A stretch of 64,000 bases of DNA, taken from the NCBI GenBank assembly GCA_000310025.1, contig FN649735.1, positions 2,257,418 through 2,321,417 of the forward strand, read 5' to 3'. The notes under the pieces are model-generated. The model did not search any database. It was given only the letters and a program-made list of their open reading frames with translations, and was not told the origin of the DNA. The stretch comes from Ectocarpus siliculosus (Eukaryota; Sar; Phaeophyceae; Ectocarpales; Ectocarpaceae). The position numbers and the translations under genes are program-made. Positions 34,082-52,829 of the stretch are shown piece by piece; position 1 is the stretch's first letter, and each line of letters begins with the position of its first letter.

Positions 34082-34240
34082 TAGGTTTGGTTAGGTTTGA
34101 TTGGGTTGGGTTGGGGTTGGGTTGGGGTTGGGTTTGCATGCGTACTGGCACACAGGTAGGTGCTGGCACACAGCAGTTTTGGTTTGGTTTGGTTAAGTTT
34201 GGTTAGGTTGGGTTGGGTTGGGTTGGGTTGGGTTGGGTTG
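34082..34240 (+). repeat. TTGGG/GGTTT-rich simple repeats
   Basis: Runs of TTGGGG and TTGGG units (34105-34132 and 34207-34240) and GGTTT units surround the 'GGCACACAG' word. They are telomere-like in composition but do not match the TTAGGG unit known from brown algae, so they are called simple repeats. Confidence 0.75.
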
Positions 34241-34261
34241 GTACAATCACTTGATTGAGTA

Positions 34262-34545
34262 TTGACTTTTTGTGACATAAGTTACTTGAGCGTTGATTTC
34301 CATTACTACACAAGTTCCTTGAGTTGAGTATCGACTTTTTGTGACCCAAGTTACTTGAGTTGAGTATCGACTTTTTGTGACAAGTTACTTGAGTTGAGTA
34401 TCGACTTTTTGTGACAAGTTACTTGAGTTGAGTATGGATTCCGATCAGTTTTTTCACTTGATTAATCTATGGATTTCCTTCACACAAGTTACTTGAGTTG
34501 AGTGTGGATTCCGATCAGTGTTTGCACTTGATTAAAGTATCGAAA
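34262..34545 (+). repeat. About 36-bp tandem repeat array
   Basis: The unit 'ACAAGTTACTTGAGTTGAGT' plus 'ATCGACTTTTTGTG' recurs about six to seven times. Later copies diverge to 'ATGGATTCCGATCAGT...CACTTGATTAA', a second unit found twice (34434-34465 and 34503-34534). Spacing is irregular in the first copy. Confidence 0.8.
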
Positions 34546-35115
34546 TTTCGGACAAGATTCTTTATTGCTTTTTTGCGGAATTGTGCCGGCTGTCGCCGTG
34601 TGCGAGAATCGAATATTCCTGTTTTTCCCGATGCCTTCCGACTGGTCTTGTGTGTCTCGTGTGCATTTTTCTGGTGCTCTTCGAGCTGTTTCCAAAAAAG
34701 GTTGACATCGCGGGTGCCAAGTCCGGTGCGAACGCTCCCGCACACGCAGCAACAAAATCTATCGCATTGCGCCCACAGGTACTTCCTTCGTATACATCTG
34801 GCATGTACATTTTCACTCCTCCTTCCCCCTCCACCCTCTATCCCCTATCCTCGGTCCATCCGCAGCAAAGGTGAAATTAGGTCGAGGTTAAATCGTCCAG
34901 CGTCGGGTATGGGGGTGTCGTCTTGTGTCTTGTGACGACGATTGCGCCGCCTTTTTCCGGGGTTTTGTATTGCGCCGCACCTGGTTCTGTTTGGTTCCCT
35001 CCGTGCTTCTGTCTTGTGTCTCGCTGTGTTGTCTTTGATACATAGCAGAATCAGAAGCCAAAACGCCAGGCAAGAAAAGCAGCCATCTAAGCGACACGTG
35101 CTAGGGAGAGTTAAC
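34546..35115. other. Upstream region of the EMC10-like gene
   Basis: No independent gene is recognised. Overlapping open frames on both strands near 34560-35100 lack motifs. It would hold the promoter and 5' UTR of the gene starting at 35116. Confidence 0.4.
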
Positions 35116-38100
35116 ATGAAGTCACTGAAAACGGCCACCAGCGTTGCGTTTGCCTGGTGTGTACAAGCCAGTGCGCGAAGCCTTAGCGTGGAGCATGCGT
35201 TCGGACCGGCGGCCGAGGTAGGTCGGGTTCTATCAGACAGCAGTACACCGTTTGGCCAGGATTTGTTCACTCCTTCTGGACTGCTGTATAAAACCATCAA
35301 GGGAGGAACATTGGCGAGCAGCAGTAACCCAGTAAAGTGCAACTACTGTAGTGGATGTTGGTTTGGACGCGGAAAAAATCGTCATACTCATCTACCATTT
35401 GGCCGAGCTATTTCTGTAAACCCACAGCAGTTCAGGAGACTGCTGTGTGACGACGCCCACAGCAGTGGAAGATGAACGGTTCGGACCCAGATTTGCGGAG
35501 TTTTCGGACCGCAGCTGCAACCTTCGACACCACGGCTGCAGCATCAGATCTGGACGTGCCAACGTGCATGTCGCTGCTCCATCGTGCCCTCTCTACGGAT
35601 TTTCATCAAACAGTTAACACTTTTTAATCGCAAAGAACCTCTTGTGGCAACCCGCCGTGCCGTCTGTCTTCATCAGTGTATTGAGAAATTTGAGCTTGGT
35701 TGAGAACGTGTTTTGATGTGGAGGAGACTGCCTGGTATGGAGAGACAGATCGCCGCTGCTCTGTGCTGCAAGTAAGAGGTTTTTTCCTGCGCAACGCTTC
35801 CCATCTGGTCTCATGCGTCTCTTTTCTGATCGCTGGGTGCTAGTTCGGTCGTTTCGAAACCACCCAAAAACCAAGATTAGTATGAATAAACATCCAGTAG
35901 CTCCTCTCCCAAATTTAATTAAATAGTTACAAAATGTATACTCTTCAAGGTATAGAATCGAATTTCCGTTTATCTCAAGCTGCCCAAAAACAAGAAGTTG
36001 CTACATAAAAAGACGCGAAGTCTCCACTTCTCCCGAAGAAATCTTCAAGCAAAGAAGCGCCCCCATGTAGTGTAAATCCAGAAAAGAAAATACGGGCTCC
36101 AGGTATGCGGTTCCGGTCGACTGCTGTAGCACGGGTGTATCTGTCTAAGACCATAACACAAGCGAGAGGCCCATGGTGTTGGTGTTGTGGGCGTGGTTAC
36201 GTAACAGCCGCGGTATGCTCGGTTCCATTGTCATTCAGGCACCGTCGCTCGCAGTTGCCCCTACTGCTGTACGGTCTGCACTCTCTTCTCACAAAAGACC
36301 CTCAATGCGGGGTCGCACAGAAGAATGCCCCTATACCAGTGTTCGGTTGGGTTTCTATTTGTTCTGTAGCTATCGGTGTACTGATCGGGCGGAGCCGTTC
36401 GCGAATGGCGAATTAATACATTATTTTCTCCGCATCTTGCTTTTTCGACCCCATTCCGAAATTTGCACTTACAAGTGGACGCACCGAGGGTTCTTGGAAC
36501 TTGACATCGATCCCTCGAGAGCCAAGGCATTTTCTGCTTCACTCCAGCCGGCCACGCTGCGGGATGCATCTCAAATGGAGGTAAGACCACCGAAAAAACT
36601 CTTTTTGGTTCATGTTCTCAGCAACGGTACTTCACCTCCTGTTTTTCAATAGGACATGTCGCCTGCCTCTGAAAGTTGCTACCAGCGCACCCACTGCACC
36701 TCTCCTACATGTTCGCCAACTCTTTTTTACATGATATGGTACGCTGTTTGTACGTGGTCCTAAGCTCTACACACACGCAGCCCTACACCTATTTTCAGCA
36801 GTTTGTGAACACAAACGACCGTGCGAGTTGAATCGAGCTTTGGGATGGATGTTTATAAGAAGTAGACGTTTACGGGGATAAGTCAATCTCGTCCCCGGGG
36901 TTTCCATGTTATCGTCATTTCTCCCCTATCCCGATTTTGCAGCAGTGGGGCAGTGCTGAGGGCGGTGCAAAATAGTCGAACCCTCTCAGTCGTGTCATTG
37001 GAGCGATATTCCAGCAAAATTACAAGGCGAAGCAGATATTGTGGGGACTAAAGGTGGACTTGCGCGCGCATGAGAGCTGAGTGTGAGGGCAAGAACGTGC
37101 CCGTTGCACCGCAACCTCGCCGATACAATCTGATTTGCAAGAGCATGAGAGGGTAGTGTCTGGATCCCGAACCATACAGAAGCATAGAACGAAACCGAAA
37201 AGATAAGAATTCCTGCGCTATCCAGAACTCTGGATTAGATAAAAGAGGATTATGTTATGCATACATGGTGTGGAAGTTACGTCTGCCACCGTCACATTTA
37301 CGCAGGAACTGATCGCGAATGATGGACTTTACCTCATCAGAGTGGCCACTGATGAATCATCTAATCAGCACGTGGTGGCAGCGGTATCCGCGGTGAGTAT
37401 GGCAGCGAGCACGTGCAGAGTGAGTAGCTGCCACTAGCCTAAGATACGTGTGGTGCATGAGAGTCCCTCGTGTAGGGGCGCACGAACAACCGTTGTTGGA
37501 CATGTTGTTCGGCTTGAACGAATAAGACGATTTTACGTAGCTGCTTGAGATCCCTGCTTGTCCGGCCATTCATCTGCTGCGGTCCCGGTTCCTGAAAATG
37601 ACCTGCAACGCTGCTTCATTTCTCTTCCGGTCGACCGTCTTCTGCCACCAGTGCCAACTTCGACTGGCGTCCTTCAGAGAGGAAATTACACTGCACGTCG
37701 AGCGGGATGGAGTAATAGTGGGGTAAGATTGGTTCGTTTATGTGTACACGGATAGATAAGCTCAGTCTGCACACGCATTCAAGAAGCGTAGACCAGCGAT
37801 CAATCAATTTCCAATGCTGTGTGCTTCATGTCAGATGTCAGGAAGCTCTCGCCTCTGCTGTTTGCACGCTGGTTAGGGTTGAGTGATGCCACGTGTAGTA
37901 GGTGCTGGTCTTGCTTCAAATAGTTTATTTCCTTGATTGGCAAGGGCTGCTTGTTGCTTCGCTATTACGGTATTCTGGTCCTGTTTTGATCTTACAATCC
38001 TCGCCATCGCCTTGTTGCGGTTGTTCATTCTCGTTCTTGCATCGGTAAAAGCTAGTTCGCTTCACTGCAACAGTGCCATCTTGAATACTTCGATATCAGC

Positions 38101-39456
38101 ACGGTTTCTCCCCTCACGTATTTTGTACACACCAGGGTTGACTACAAATCTCTGGTTGGGCCTCTCGCTAGCACCCGGAACTGCACGAAAATGCCGGTGA
38201 GAACGTGCCGACAAGATTGTGCTGTCCTCGATAGAATTAACCCTCTATTTTAGCCTGCCTCCGGTGTTCCCCTCGACTTACGCCCCCCTGCTGCAAACAA
38301 GCCGTTCGCTCCGTAGAAAGACTCCCGTGTAAATAGCTCTGAGCCCCCCAGAGATATATCACCCGGGGTTATTCTCTCGGATGGAGGCAAGGAGTAATAC
38401 AAGTATATGCTACGGCAAAAGTAGCCCATGCCCCATACAGTGGCTAAATATATATTCCTGGTAGGGCCGTTTTGGTTGGGATGTTGTGGTTACGCACGAC
38501 CAAACCGTACGGCGCGTGCTGTTTGTCCCCCGTGGAACATTCAACCTTCATTCAGCACGTGACACACGGTACAACACGCCCCCATGCATGGTGAATCGCA
38601 AGGTGGCGGAGTATTCGGAAGTTGTGACCAAGGTCGTGGTTGTCAGAGCCGCTAGTGCTCAAAGGTGAGTGTTTTCGGTAAAAGCCCAAAAGAGCTAGCT
38701 TCATTAATGCCTAGCTAAATTCTAATTTCGTCACGTACATTGGGGCCACTTGTACCGGACTGTTCGCAAAAGGTCCAAACCCACGGCGGAAGGGTTGTTT
38801 TGTGGTCTCAGCTACAGCATCGCCCTCCGCGCTGAACCTGTAGGATTTTTGCACTGAAGGAAATAGTAGATATTTGCCGCCAGCGGCAAGCATATGCCGG
38901 TTCTACTTTTACCAACACACAAACGTCCTCGCGTGCGTTCCACGCTGCCAGTGTCCCTCTGCAAGTGCTGCAGAATAGCCCTCCTCCTGGACTGTCAGCA
39001 TTGAAAGAACAGATTGGAACGAAAGATGCGAAGGCTGCCGGTAACCAGAGTCTCCTGGTAAAATACGTAAGTGCATACAATGGGTACCTCCATCGAAGAA
39101 AACTACTTGTTGAGGCATCCGTAAGAACTTGCTTGCTGTAGGCGAAGCCTTTCAACTGATATGTGAACTCCTTTCCGTCTCCCCACCGCTTGGGTTGAGT
39201 ATTATGCGCGTAACTGTGTAACTATTCCGAGGAACCTGGGAAACCTTACGCTGAGAGGTACATCAGGTGAAATGAAAGGTTTCCTTGGACACTCCTGTAG
39301 GCCGTGCTTTCAATTAATCATTGCTGGATGTCCGCTTCTATTTCCCTTGCTCCTTTGCAGTGGTACATTTTTCTGCCTTGCGTACTACTCTTCATGTTCA
39401 GCGCGCCGGATCAAGGGGGGGCAGCTACGCCGCCGGCTGCGGGCGGAGGCAGATAG
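35116..39456 (+). CDS. EMC10: ER membrane protein complex subunit 10 (EMC10-like), spliced
   Basis: EMC10 is a type I membrane subunit of the ER membrane complex, which inserts membrane proteins. Exons read by eye: 35116-35217 (signal peptide 'MKSLKTATSVAFAWCVQASA', then 'RSLSVEHAFG', like the LLEHSF segment of EMC10); an unresolved part at 35218-36547; 36548-36580 (possibly longer upstream); 37306-37392 ('ELIANDGLYLIRVA', cf. ALNGLYRVR); 37652-37722 ('EEITLHVERDGVIVG', cf. QLTLHVD-GNVVG); 38136-38196; 38884-39066; 39361-39456. The C-terminus, 'NQSLLVKY' joined to 'WYIFLPCVLLFMFSAPDQGG', has the aromatic KYW, a membrane helix and the APD-x-GG tail typical of EMC10. Introns are GT-AG and phases agree at each junction from 36548 on. 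Exon 2 is missing from this model. Confidence 0.8.
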
Positions 39457-40297
39457 TAGGAGTCGGAAAACAATGCGAGAGGCCGCGGAGACCATCACCG
39501 TAGTTTTCGTTATTTCGAATTAAGCAAGTACTGCTATGCGTCGGAGCGCTAGGCGCCGGGGGTGTACGTCCCTATGCATACTATGGCATATGTTGCAAGA
39601 ACATGAAAACACGCACAGGGAAGCTTCCTTGTCCTGGCGGACAACAAGCACCAGAGGGGAACCACACCGACAAATGAAGAATCTTTCCACCAAGGAGTGT
39701 ATCCATACCACTCGCGCTCTTTTTATTTGTTTCAGGGAAGAATGACAAAACACTAAAGCAGCTGCATCAACACCCTACACTATCCAGCGCATGCACACAC
39801 CCGCCTCCCCTTTGGTCATTCAATGCGCGGGCGACCCCGGCCGTGGCGCAAACCAGCAACAGCCAACGCTCATGTTGACGTATTAGAACACAACTTATAT
39901 CACGTCTCTACGAACTAAAGCAATATCAATGCTTTCGCTTAAGCAAAACATGCATCACGCTTGACGCTCCGAAATGTCGCTGAGGTGGACCTTCCCGTCC
40001 CAACGGTAAACCAACTGCTCATGGTTCCGGCACTAGTGCAATGCATACGGAGAAAGAAATACACACCATGGGCTGACTTCGTCGACACTCCGTCATCTCG
40101 CTGTTTCGCCTGTTCAATGGGATGGTCCAACCTCGGTTTCAGATCGTGATTGCCGAGCGCCGAGGTCTCTCATTTAGGCGCAGGCACTTTCCCAATACGC
40201 AACCATCCAAGGACAGTGCCGACAGCAGGGAAGTGGCTATAAGAGCGTCTTCGTAGGCGACGTCGTTATATTTTACCGGTACCGGGCTGGCTTTTAA
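39457..40297. other. Convergent 3' intergenic region
   Basis: About 840 bp between the stop codons of the EMC10-like gene (plus) and the AGC kinase (minus), which point at each other. It would contain both 3' UTRs. No conserved protein is seen. Confidence 0.5.
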
Positions 40298-46620
<6,323 letters not shown>

Positions 46621-49125
46621 CCAAAGAAGCGAGCGTCGGCACAATCTAAGTCTGTTAGGGCGGAATGGTTTTGATTCGGCTGGAAATCTCTCTCCATCCT
46701 GCTTTAAAATATTAACACGTCGTGCATCGGGAACAAGATGCAGGCGAGTTTAGCGAGAGCCGCCAACCAACGGACACGCTACGCGGCCCATCCCCACATT
46801 TCCTCACCCGACCACACCCACCACAAAAAAAATGAGATAGGTGCAACTGGTCACGAGACGAGCTGAGTGGAACGACCCCAAAGGAGGTGGCCCATACGCC
46901 GCCCAAAACAGCATTCCTGTGTTTGTGCACAGTACTCTCAAAAGACAATATTGTTGCAAACGACACACAAACGTTTAGACCGTTTTCTTACGGAATCGGA
47001 ACTCCACATTCGACATGTCATTTTCCCAGAAGATGGAGACACCCTGCACAGCCTGGAGGGGTCTACCCGAGGACTAGGTAGATCGCAAATAAAAAAAAAT
47101 CATGTTTCGAGCACCAACGCACCGGCGCAGGTCGCCGTTCCACCCCTGGGGAACCAACCAACGCCAAACAATCCGGAGCGAGTGCGCCCGTCCCGTGTTT
47201 TGAGCAAGAGTGTGGGAAGCGTCAGGGTTGTGATGATGTGATGCATCAGTGGCGAGTCCGATCGAAGGAGGATGGTCGGGTTTCTGTCTTCCGATTAGGA
47301 TTTTCGAGCCGAACCTGTTGTTTACAAGTTTTTCCGAGATGTCCGCCGCCCCGCCAAAGTAGTACCAGTACTAGGCTGACAGAATAGTTTGGCAAAGAAC
47401 CGAAATAGTAAACACATCTGATACATGCATGTATGTATGCATACCCATTATACTACACAGGTATGCACCTAAAGCGGGCCAAATTCCTCCCCGGACCCAT
47501 CTAAGGTACCTTGGGATTGTCACATTCCGAGATGCATTTCCAGATCAAGGAACGGAAAATCTGTGGACAATGAGAATCAAGACAGCGTTGCACGACATGC
47601 AGGCGCCAACAGACAAAATAGTTCAACAGTAGCTATTATTGAGTGTTTAATTTTCAACCGTGATCACGCGTAGATCAAGTCAAACCTACATAGATGACGG
47701 GTTGTGCACGAAAGACTGCCAAGACACGCAAAAAACTCGAAAAATAACAAACGACGAATGCATTATTGTATGCACGCGAAAGCAGCGAATCAACCAACCT
47801 GATCCACAGGCACAAATTGACCATGTAAATATGCGTTGAGACAACCCGCGTCTTCCACGGGCGGCACTACGAATGCATCAGCGCAAACAACCGAGCGCCA
47901 CTAGAGATCCCGCAATACAACCAACAGCACGCTGCGAGTTCCTTCACCACACCAACTGCACGAAACACTCTCAAGTTCGCACATGTTCCACATGTTGCTT
48001 TCGGATATCACATGTCTCATTTTTTTTATTCAAAAAAAAAAAAATGTCGATTCGGCATCGGGTCTGGAATTGTAAGTAAGTTGTGTGTCCGGTCTAAGAG
48101 CCGGGCCAGCCGCCAAGGACTCTAGACTAGCGGCACTACTTTGTAAAGTACAATCATCAATATATACCTTCACCGCCCCCACGATGTTCGAGTAGGTGCC
48201 GTTGGGTTGCGATTATTACGTGGGTGGGAAAAAACTTCGTAAAAAACAACGAATGTCTTCCTTCATGTGTAAGAGAGCCGTCTGCGTCGCGCATGCAACC
48301 AGGTCATCGACATGATCAAATGATTCATTGAACAATGGGCAACATCATATACCCAGACGGGTATACCCAGACGAGTACCGCCATTGTCAAGTGATCGCAC
48401 CCCCCGTAGATAGAACTTCCTCGCTCGAATGCCTCACAACCGAGAGGGCACCACTGCCGAAAAGGGTGGGGTAGTGGAAAGGTCTTGCCGGGGCAAAACC
48501 CTAGACCCTTTGGTCTGTCTTCGCACCCTTTTGACTGTGGACAAACGAAGGTGGGAGCTGTCCAGCTGAGGGAGGTGCCACACCCGAACAATCACGGCAC
48601 CCGCAGAGTCGCCAACCACACTCAGTACACCCTGTTACCAAGAGGTGGTGGGCCGCGAAAAAGGGATATATGACCATGGCTACATCCGTCAAGACATCCT
48701 GCTTTGTACCGCCTGTGTGTGTGCGCATCGTGTATGCATATGCATATGTGGGAAACAGCTGCGTGTGATTTGCGCCTTTGGAAAGAGGGAGGAGGATGAG
48801 GGGATGCGGTATTTACACGCAAAGCGCACATGCCTTAATGCATTCACTTGGATATAACCCCGGTCTGCAAGGCACGCTCATCTCAGCACTCATCCCGGCA
48901 CACGCTCGCATCCAAGGGTACAACAACACACACGCCGGGATATCGGGAAACCAACGCCAACGACTACGGAGCAAGTCTTGAAAGTCGAAATGTTTCTTTT
49001 GAGGGGCAAGATGTTGAAGTCTATGGATAAAAAAATACTGCGTCTGGATTTCATGAGCAAACATTGGGTGCTCCATGGCTCAACTCACCCATGCGAACCA
49101 CATGTCCACAAACCACAACCGAACA
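46621..49125. other. Intergenic; no gene supported
   Basis: Upstream of the AGC kinase. Several 60-125 codon frames exist on both strands but none shows a domain or a chain of splice-compatible exons. A (TACCCAGACG) pair lies at 48349-48378. Confidence 0.4.
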
Positions 49126-49209
49126 TTAGCAGAGTACACTTTGCATTCGGGTGCCGGACGAAAACGCGACGCCATGGTCCAAGCGGCGAACCAAGGGCTT
49201 ACCTCCCGT

Positions 49210-49335
49210 CGATCTGGCGTCGCCAGAACAGCTGTCGAACGATCTGCTTGTAGGAACGTTTGTATCCTCTCCAATGACCAATCGACTGGAAAAGTTAAAG
49301 CACCATGCACTTGGCCGATTGGTCTTGTCAAGGGT
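49210..49335 (-). other. Possible exon of an unknown gene
   Basis: The minus strand is open with balanced amino-acid content ('PIGQVHGALTFPVDWSLERI', continuing 'QTFLQADRSTAVLATPDRRE') and ends at a good donor (GGGAG|GTAAGC, about 49202). A second frame is open over the same bases. No start, partner exon or family was found, so this is only a candidate. Confidence 0.2.
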
Positions 49336-49459
49336 CACCCGCCCCCTCTCGTGTACGAGTCGTCGTTTCGCCGTGCGCTGCTGGCACCACCTGGGGGAAC
49401 TGAGATGATTTTTCTCCCGCCCTACCCCCGCAATTTTAGCATTTTTTTTCTATAGACCC

Positions 49460-52047
49460 CACCCCCCCCCTCTCCCCCGCGACCGGAGAAATCACCACAC
49501 ACACACACACGATACAATAATATGTATACCCGACAAACACATGATAGCTATGCACAAAGATACAACGATTCAAGCCGGTTTCCCTCCACCCACTGCTGTA
49601 AAGACTCCAGCACATCCCTATCGACTAGGTTAATATCTCGAACGGGTAGTCTTTCTGTGAGATTATGCTTACTTTTTCAAGATTCAGACCCCCCCTATCA
49701 TACCTCAGATCTATCGAGAATCGAGACAGCCGTGCGCCTGAGATCCTGCGAGACAACCAGCTAGAGACAACGCACCAACATCATATGAGGGATGCTTCCA
49801 CGTGTGCCAAATGGCCCCCCTCGGTTTATCATTATTATCTCCACGTGCCACAACACCTCTCTTTTCTGTTGGCACTTGGCCACGGGAAGTCGTTCGATAG
49901 TGGTGGTGGAATATATATGTAAAACGTGATTGATTATTTACTCTGCCGTTATCAGACTAAAGATCTTAGGCTACAGCCTTATTGCATAAACCCAGATACC
50001 CGCCCGATACTGGCGTTCATCTCCTTCTTACAATCTCGAATGGGTAGTCTTTCTGTTTGTGTGTTTATATTTCCAAATTATTTTCGGCGTCCCATCTGCC
50101 GTCGCTCGGCAGCTTCCTATGTGTACATGCTCTTGCAGCCCAAAAAAGCTCTCATCAACGGCTGGCGGTGTTTTACATGCAGTCCAAACCAGACCAACAA
50201 CACCTCCACCATCAACCGGACACCTGGCGAGAGGGAGTTTCAAACGTTCCTGGCGGGCAGAGTAGTCTAAACTATATTGTAGCAGGAGTGGAAGTAAAAG
50301 CGAAAAGGCCACCGGCTTTGTTGCGTGGAAAAATTATTGTATCTATACTCGCGCTGAAAGTTTGCATATATACTTGAAGTACAACGAATGAATGCATGTT
50401 GAACGTTTTCTTTGTGTTTGTGAGAACTCATCATCGTCATTATATTTGCGTAGATGGTGGCGAGGCTCCGTATCGCGGGCTGGTTGAGGAAGACCGCATG
50501 ATCTCCAGCCCCGTCGTGGTATCTTCCTTATGGTTACTTAAGTCTTAATAGGACCACGGGATAAACTCGATTCTCTCTTCTCTGGACTGAAAAATAATGA
50601 AATGTGCACAACACATGGGTGAAAAAACGAGAAGAATTGGTGAGAGCTTTTCGAATATTATTGGCCCTTTGCAGGGACCTTGATTTAACCCGCTGGCACT
50701 GCGCCTCTCATTGGTCAGTCGATTAGCGCAGTTCGTCTTTCTGGTGATCATACGAACTGCCTGTTGCTCCGAGGAGAATACACGACGGTAGGCAGGCGCA
50801 ATAAGCATGGCAAGGGTGCTCATGTTGCTGCCGTTCAGATATATGCATTGCGTACCCACCGCTTCCACAATAATACCGTTACGTGCAGATGTGCATTCCC
50901 CAACGCGCCGAGAGCAGCAATGCAAAGCGTTTGAATCTTTGGTGAATGCTCACGCTCATGTGCTAAGTACTCGGCGCCATCCAGGCGTGCGTTGATCGAT
51001 TCTGAATGGCCAGAGACATCGAACATGCTTGCTTTGCACGCGGAGATCCGACAAGCCTCTCTTTCCACGCGCGACTCAGGCTAATTCTTACGCGGACCTT
51101 GTGCACGCGAGTCACAGTCCCCGCATTCACGTAAATGCGGGTCACTACGGCATTCACAACCCTGTCTTGGCAGGGTCTGGCTGTTGATTCGTCTCGGCGA
51201 AAATAAGCATGTCGGTGACAGACGTGGTAGGCGGCGTCCATGTGCGGGGCATGCTACCCAGGCCGGGCTTGCAAACGATGGATGATAGCGTACATGCCAC
51301 AATCACACAAGCACTGGGCGTCTATATTCTGCAGGCGATGCAAAAAAGAAACAGTGCGGGTGCTACACTACACACGAGCACTCGCAACTACACTACAGAA
51401 ATTGTGCCCCCGTACATCGCTGTGCATCGAGTGACAGCAGTTAAATCGAGTGGTGAAACAAGGAGCTCTACTTGAGAGTTTACTGTCCGTGCCGGCTAAT
51501 CGAGTCATTCCTGACACTGTCTAAACCAAACCAAACAAGGAACATCCTCTGTTGTTGATGAAAACCTCTCTAACCCGGAACACCAACGACGCGCTTCAAG
51601 AAGTCTGCCCCAGGCTTTGAAAAGATTCACCAAGCTTGCACTCTTGGCAGCCATCTTGTGTGTTGTTTGCTCGAAACGGGGAGGCGCAACGATCGTTGCC
51701 AAATTGTTATTTCCTAAAATGAACAAGCACGCGACAGGAGTGAAGTGCAACAGCAAGGATGGGGTAGGGGGGGGAGAGGGGGTTGTTGGCCGAGTGAGAA
51801 TCCACGCCCAACAACGGCCATGTCGGCAAACAACAAGGTGTGTCTACCTCCCGAAAGATTTCAGGGATCGCACGGATGCTTTACTGCAGCCAAGGCAATC
51901 GAATAATGTGCGGTAAATGCATGGGCAATAGTCAAATCCGCAGCCCCAGCACTATGGATCTCGAAAGCACCGAACAACGTTAAAGTCGCTACCGCACGGG
52001 GGGTGTTGGCCGATCAAGCATTCACTCGAATTAGTCCAATCGGCAAC
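49460..52047. other. Intergenic; no gene supported
   Basis: The region contains a C-rich tract at 49457-49475, an (AC)n near 49495-49510, a near-perfect 18-bp palindrome CGCATTCACGTAAATGCG at about 51123, and a 70-bp stretch at 50676-50745 found inverted at about 54440-54520. No conserved domain is seen. Confidence 0.4.
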
Positions 52048-52823
52048 TTACTTGTAGCGGAACGTGATCCTGCCGCGTGTGAGATCGTACGGAGATAGCT
52101 CCACCCTCACCGGGTCTCCAACCAAAATCCGGACGAAGTTTTTGCGTATCCTCCCGCTAATGGTGCACAAGACCACCTTTCCCGTTGCCCCGACTTCGAC
52201 ACGAAACATCGCGCTGGGCAGCCCCTCCTTTACCACACCTTCCACCTTTTGCGAAAGCAACACCAGCATCCGACAAGCCTTCGCTGAACAATCTTTCTCC
52301 GCATGTGATGTGAAAATACTATCGGGCTGTCGGAATCAACACATGCCACGCCAGATCAACAGTGTGCAACACCCGCATAGCGCTGATAATGCTGCACGGC
52401 GGAAATAGCATCACTGCAGCATGGTTTCGGGTGCTTTGGTGGTGCTCGACGAAGTCACGGTATCTCGTCCCATACCGATAGTTACCAATCATTTTCAGAC
52501 AATTACATAGCGAAGACGTGGACAACTGTAACCACACCATTCCGGCAAATATTGTCCTGAAACTGAAGCCGGAGTTATGCATTAGGTGTGCTAACGATCT
52601 TGTGTCATACCTCTATGACATCGTCCTTTTCCTTCCGTTCCCGCGGCTTCGCCCCTTCGTTGTTCCCGCCTCCCCTTCCCTTCTTTTTTGCTAGAAGTGC
52701 GCTAGTTGCTGCAACCCTCGCCATGTTTGCCGGCCGCCGGGTGATCTCATGGCCATCGTGGTCGACCGCAAACGTGCTATGGATGTTGTGCGTAACCTGC
52801 CGGTAAGGCGAAGTAAGGGACAT
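52048..52823 (-). CDS. infA: Bacterial/plastid-type translation initiation factor IF-1, nuclear-encoded
   Basis: IF-1 is an OB-fold protein that binds the A site of the small ribosomal subunit during initiation. Exon 2 (52245-52048) encodes 65 residues: '[18 protein letters not shown]', '[20 protein letters not shown]', '[20 protein letters not shown]' and the family terminus FRYK, then TAA. Exon 1 (52823-52611) ends 'EKDDVIE' and splices (GAG|GTATGA to GCAAAAG|GTG) in phase 0 to give DDVIEVEG, exactly the IF-1 N-terminal run. The 36-70 residues before it are basic and low in complexity ('[14 protein letters not shown]'). No ASAF-type plastid leader is visible, so a targeting exon may lie upstream or the protein may act in mitochondria. 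The start at 52823 is tentative; Met35 ([11 protein letters not shown]) is an alternative. Confidence 0.88.
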
Positions 52824-52829
52824 TTATTT

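Noticed and set aside
34085-34240. Interstitial telomere
   Set aside because: Units are TTGGG, TTGGGG and GGTTT, not TTAGGG, and the run is short and interrupted.
38486-38668. Additional EMC10 exon ending at AAAG|GTGAGT
   Set aside because: The frame does not connect in phase with 38196 and the direct junction 38196-38884 is in phase with good family alignment; kept as intronic unless RNA shows otherwise.
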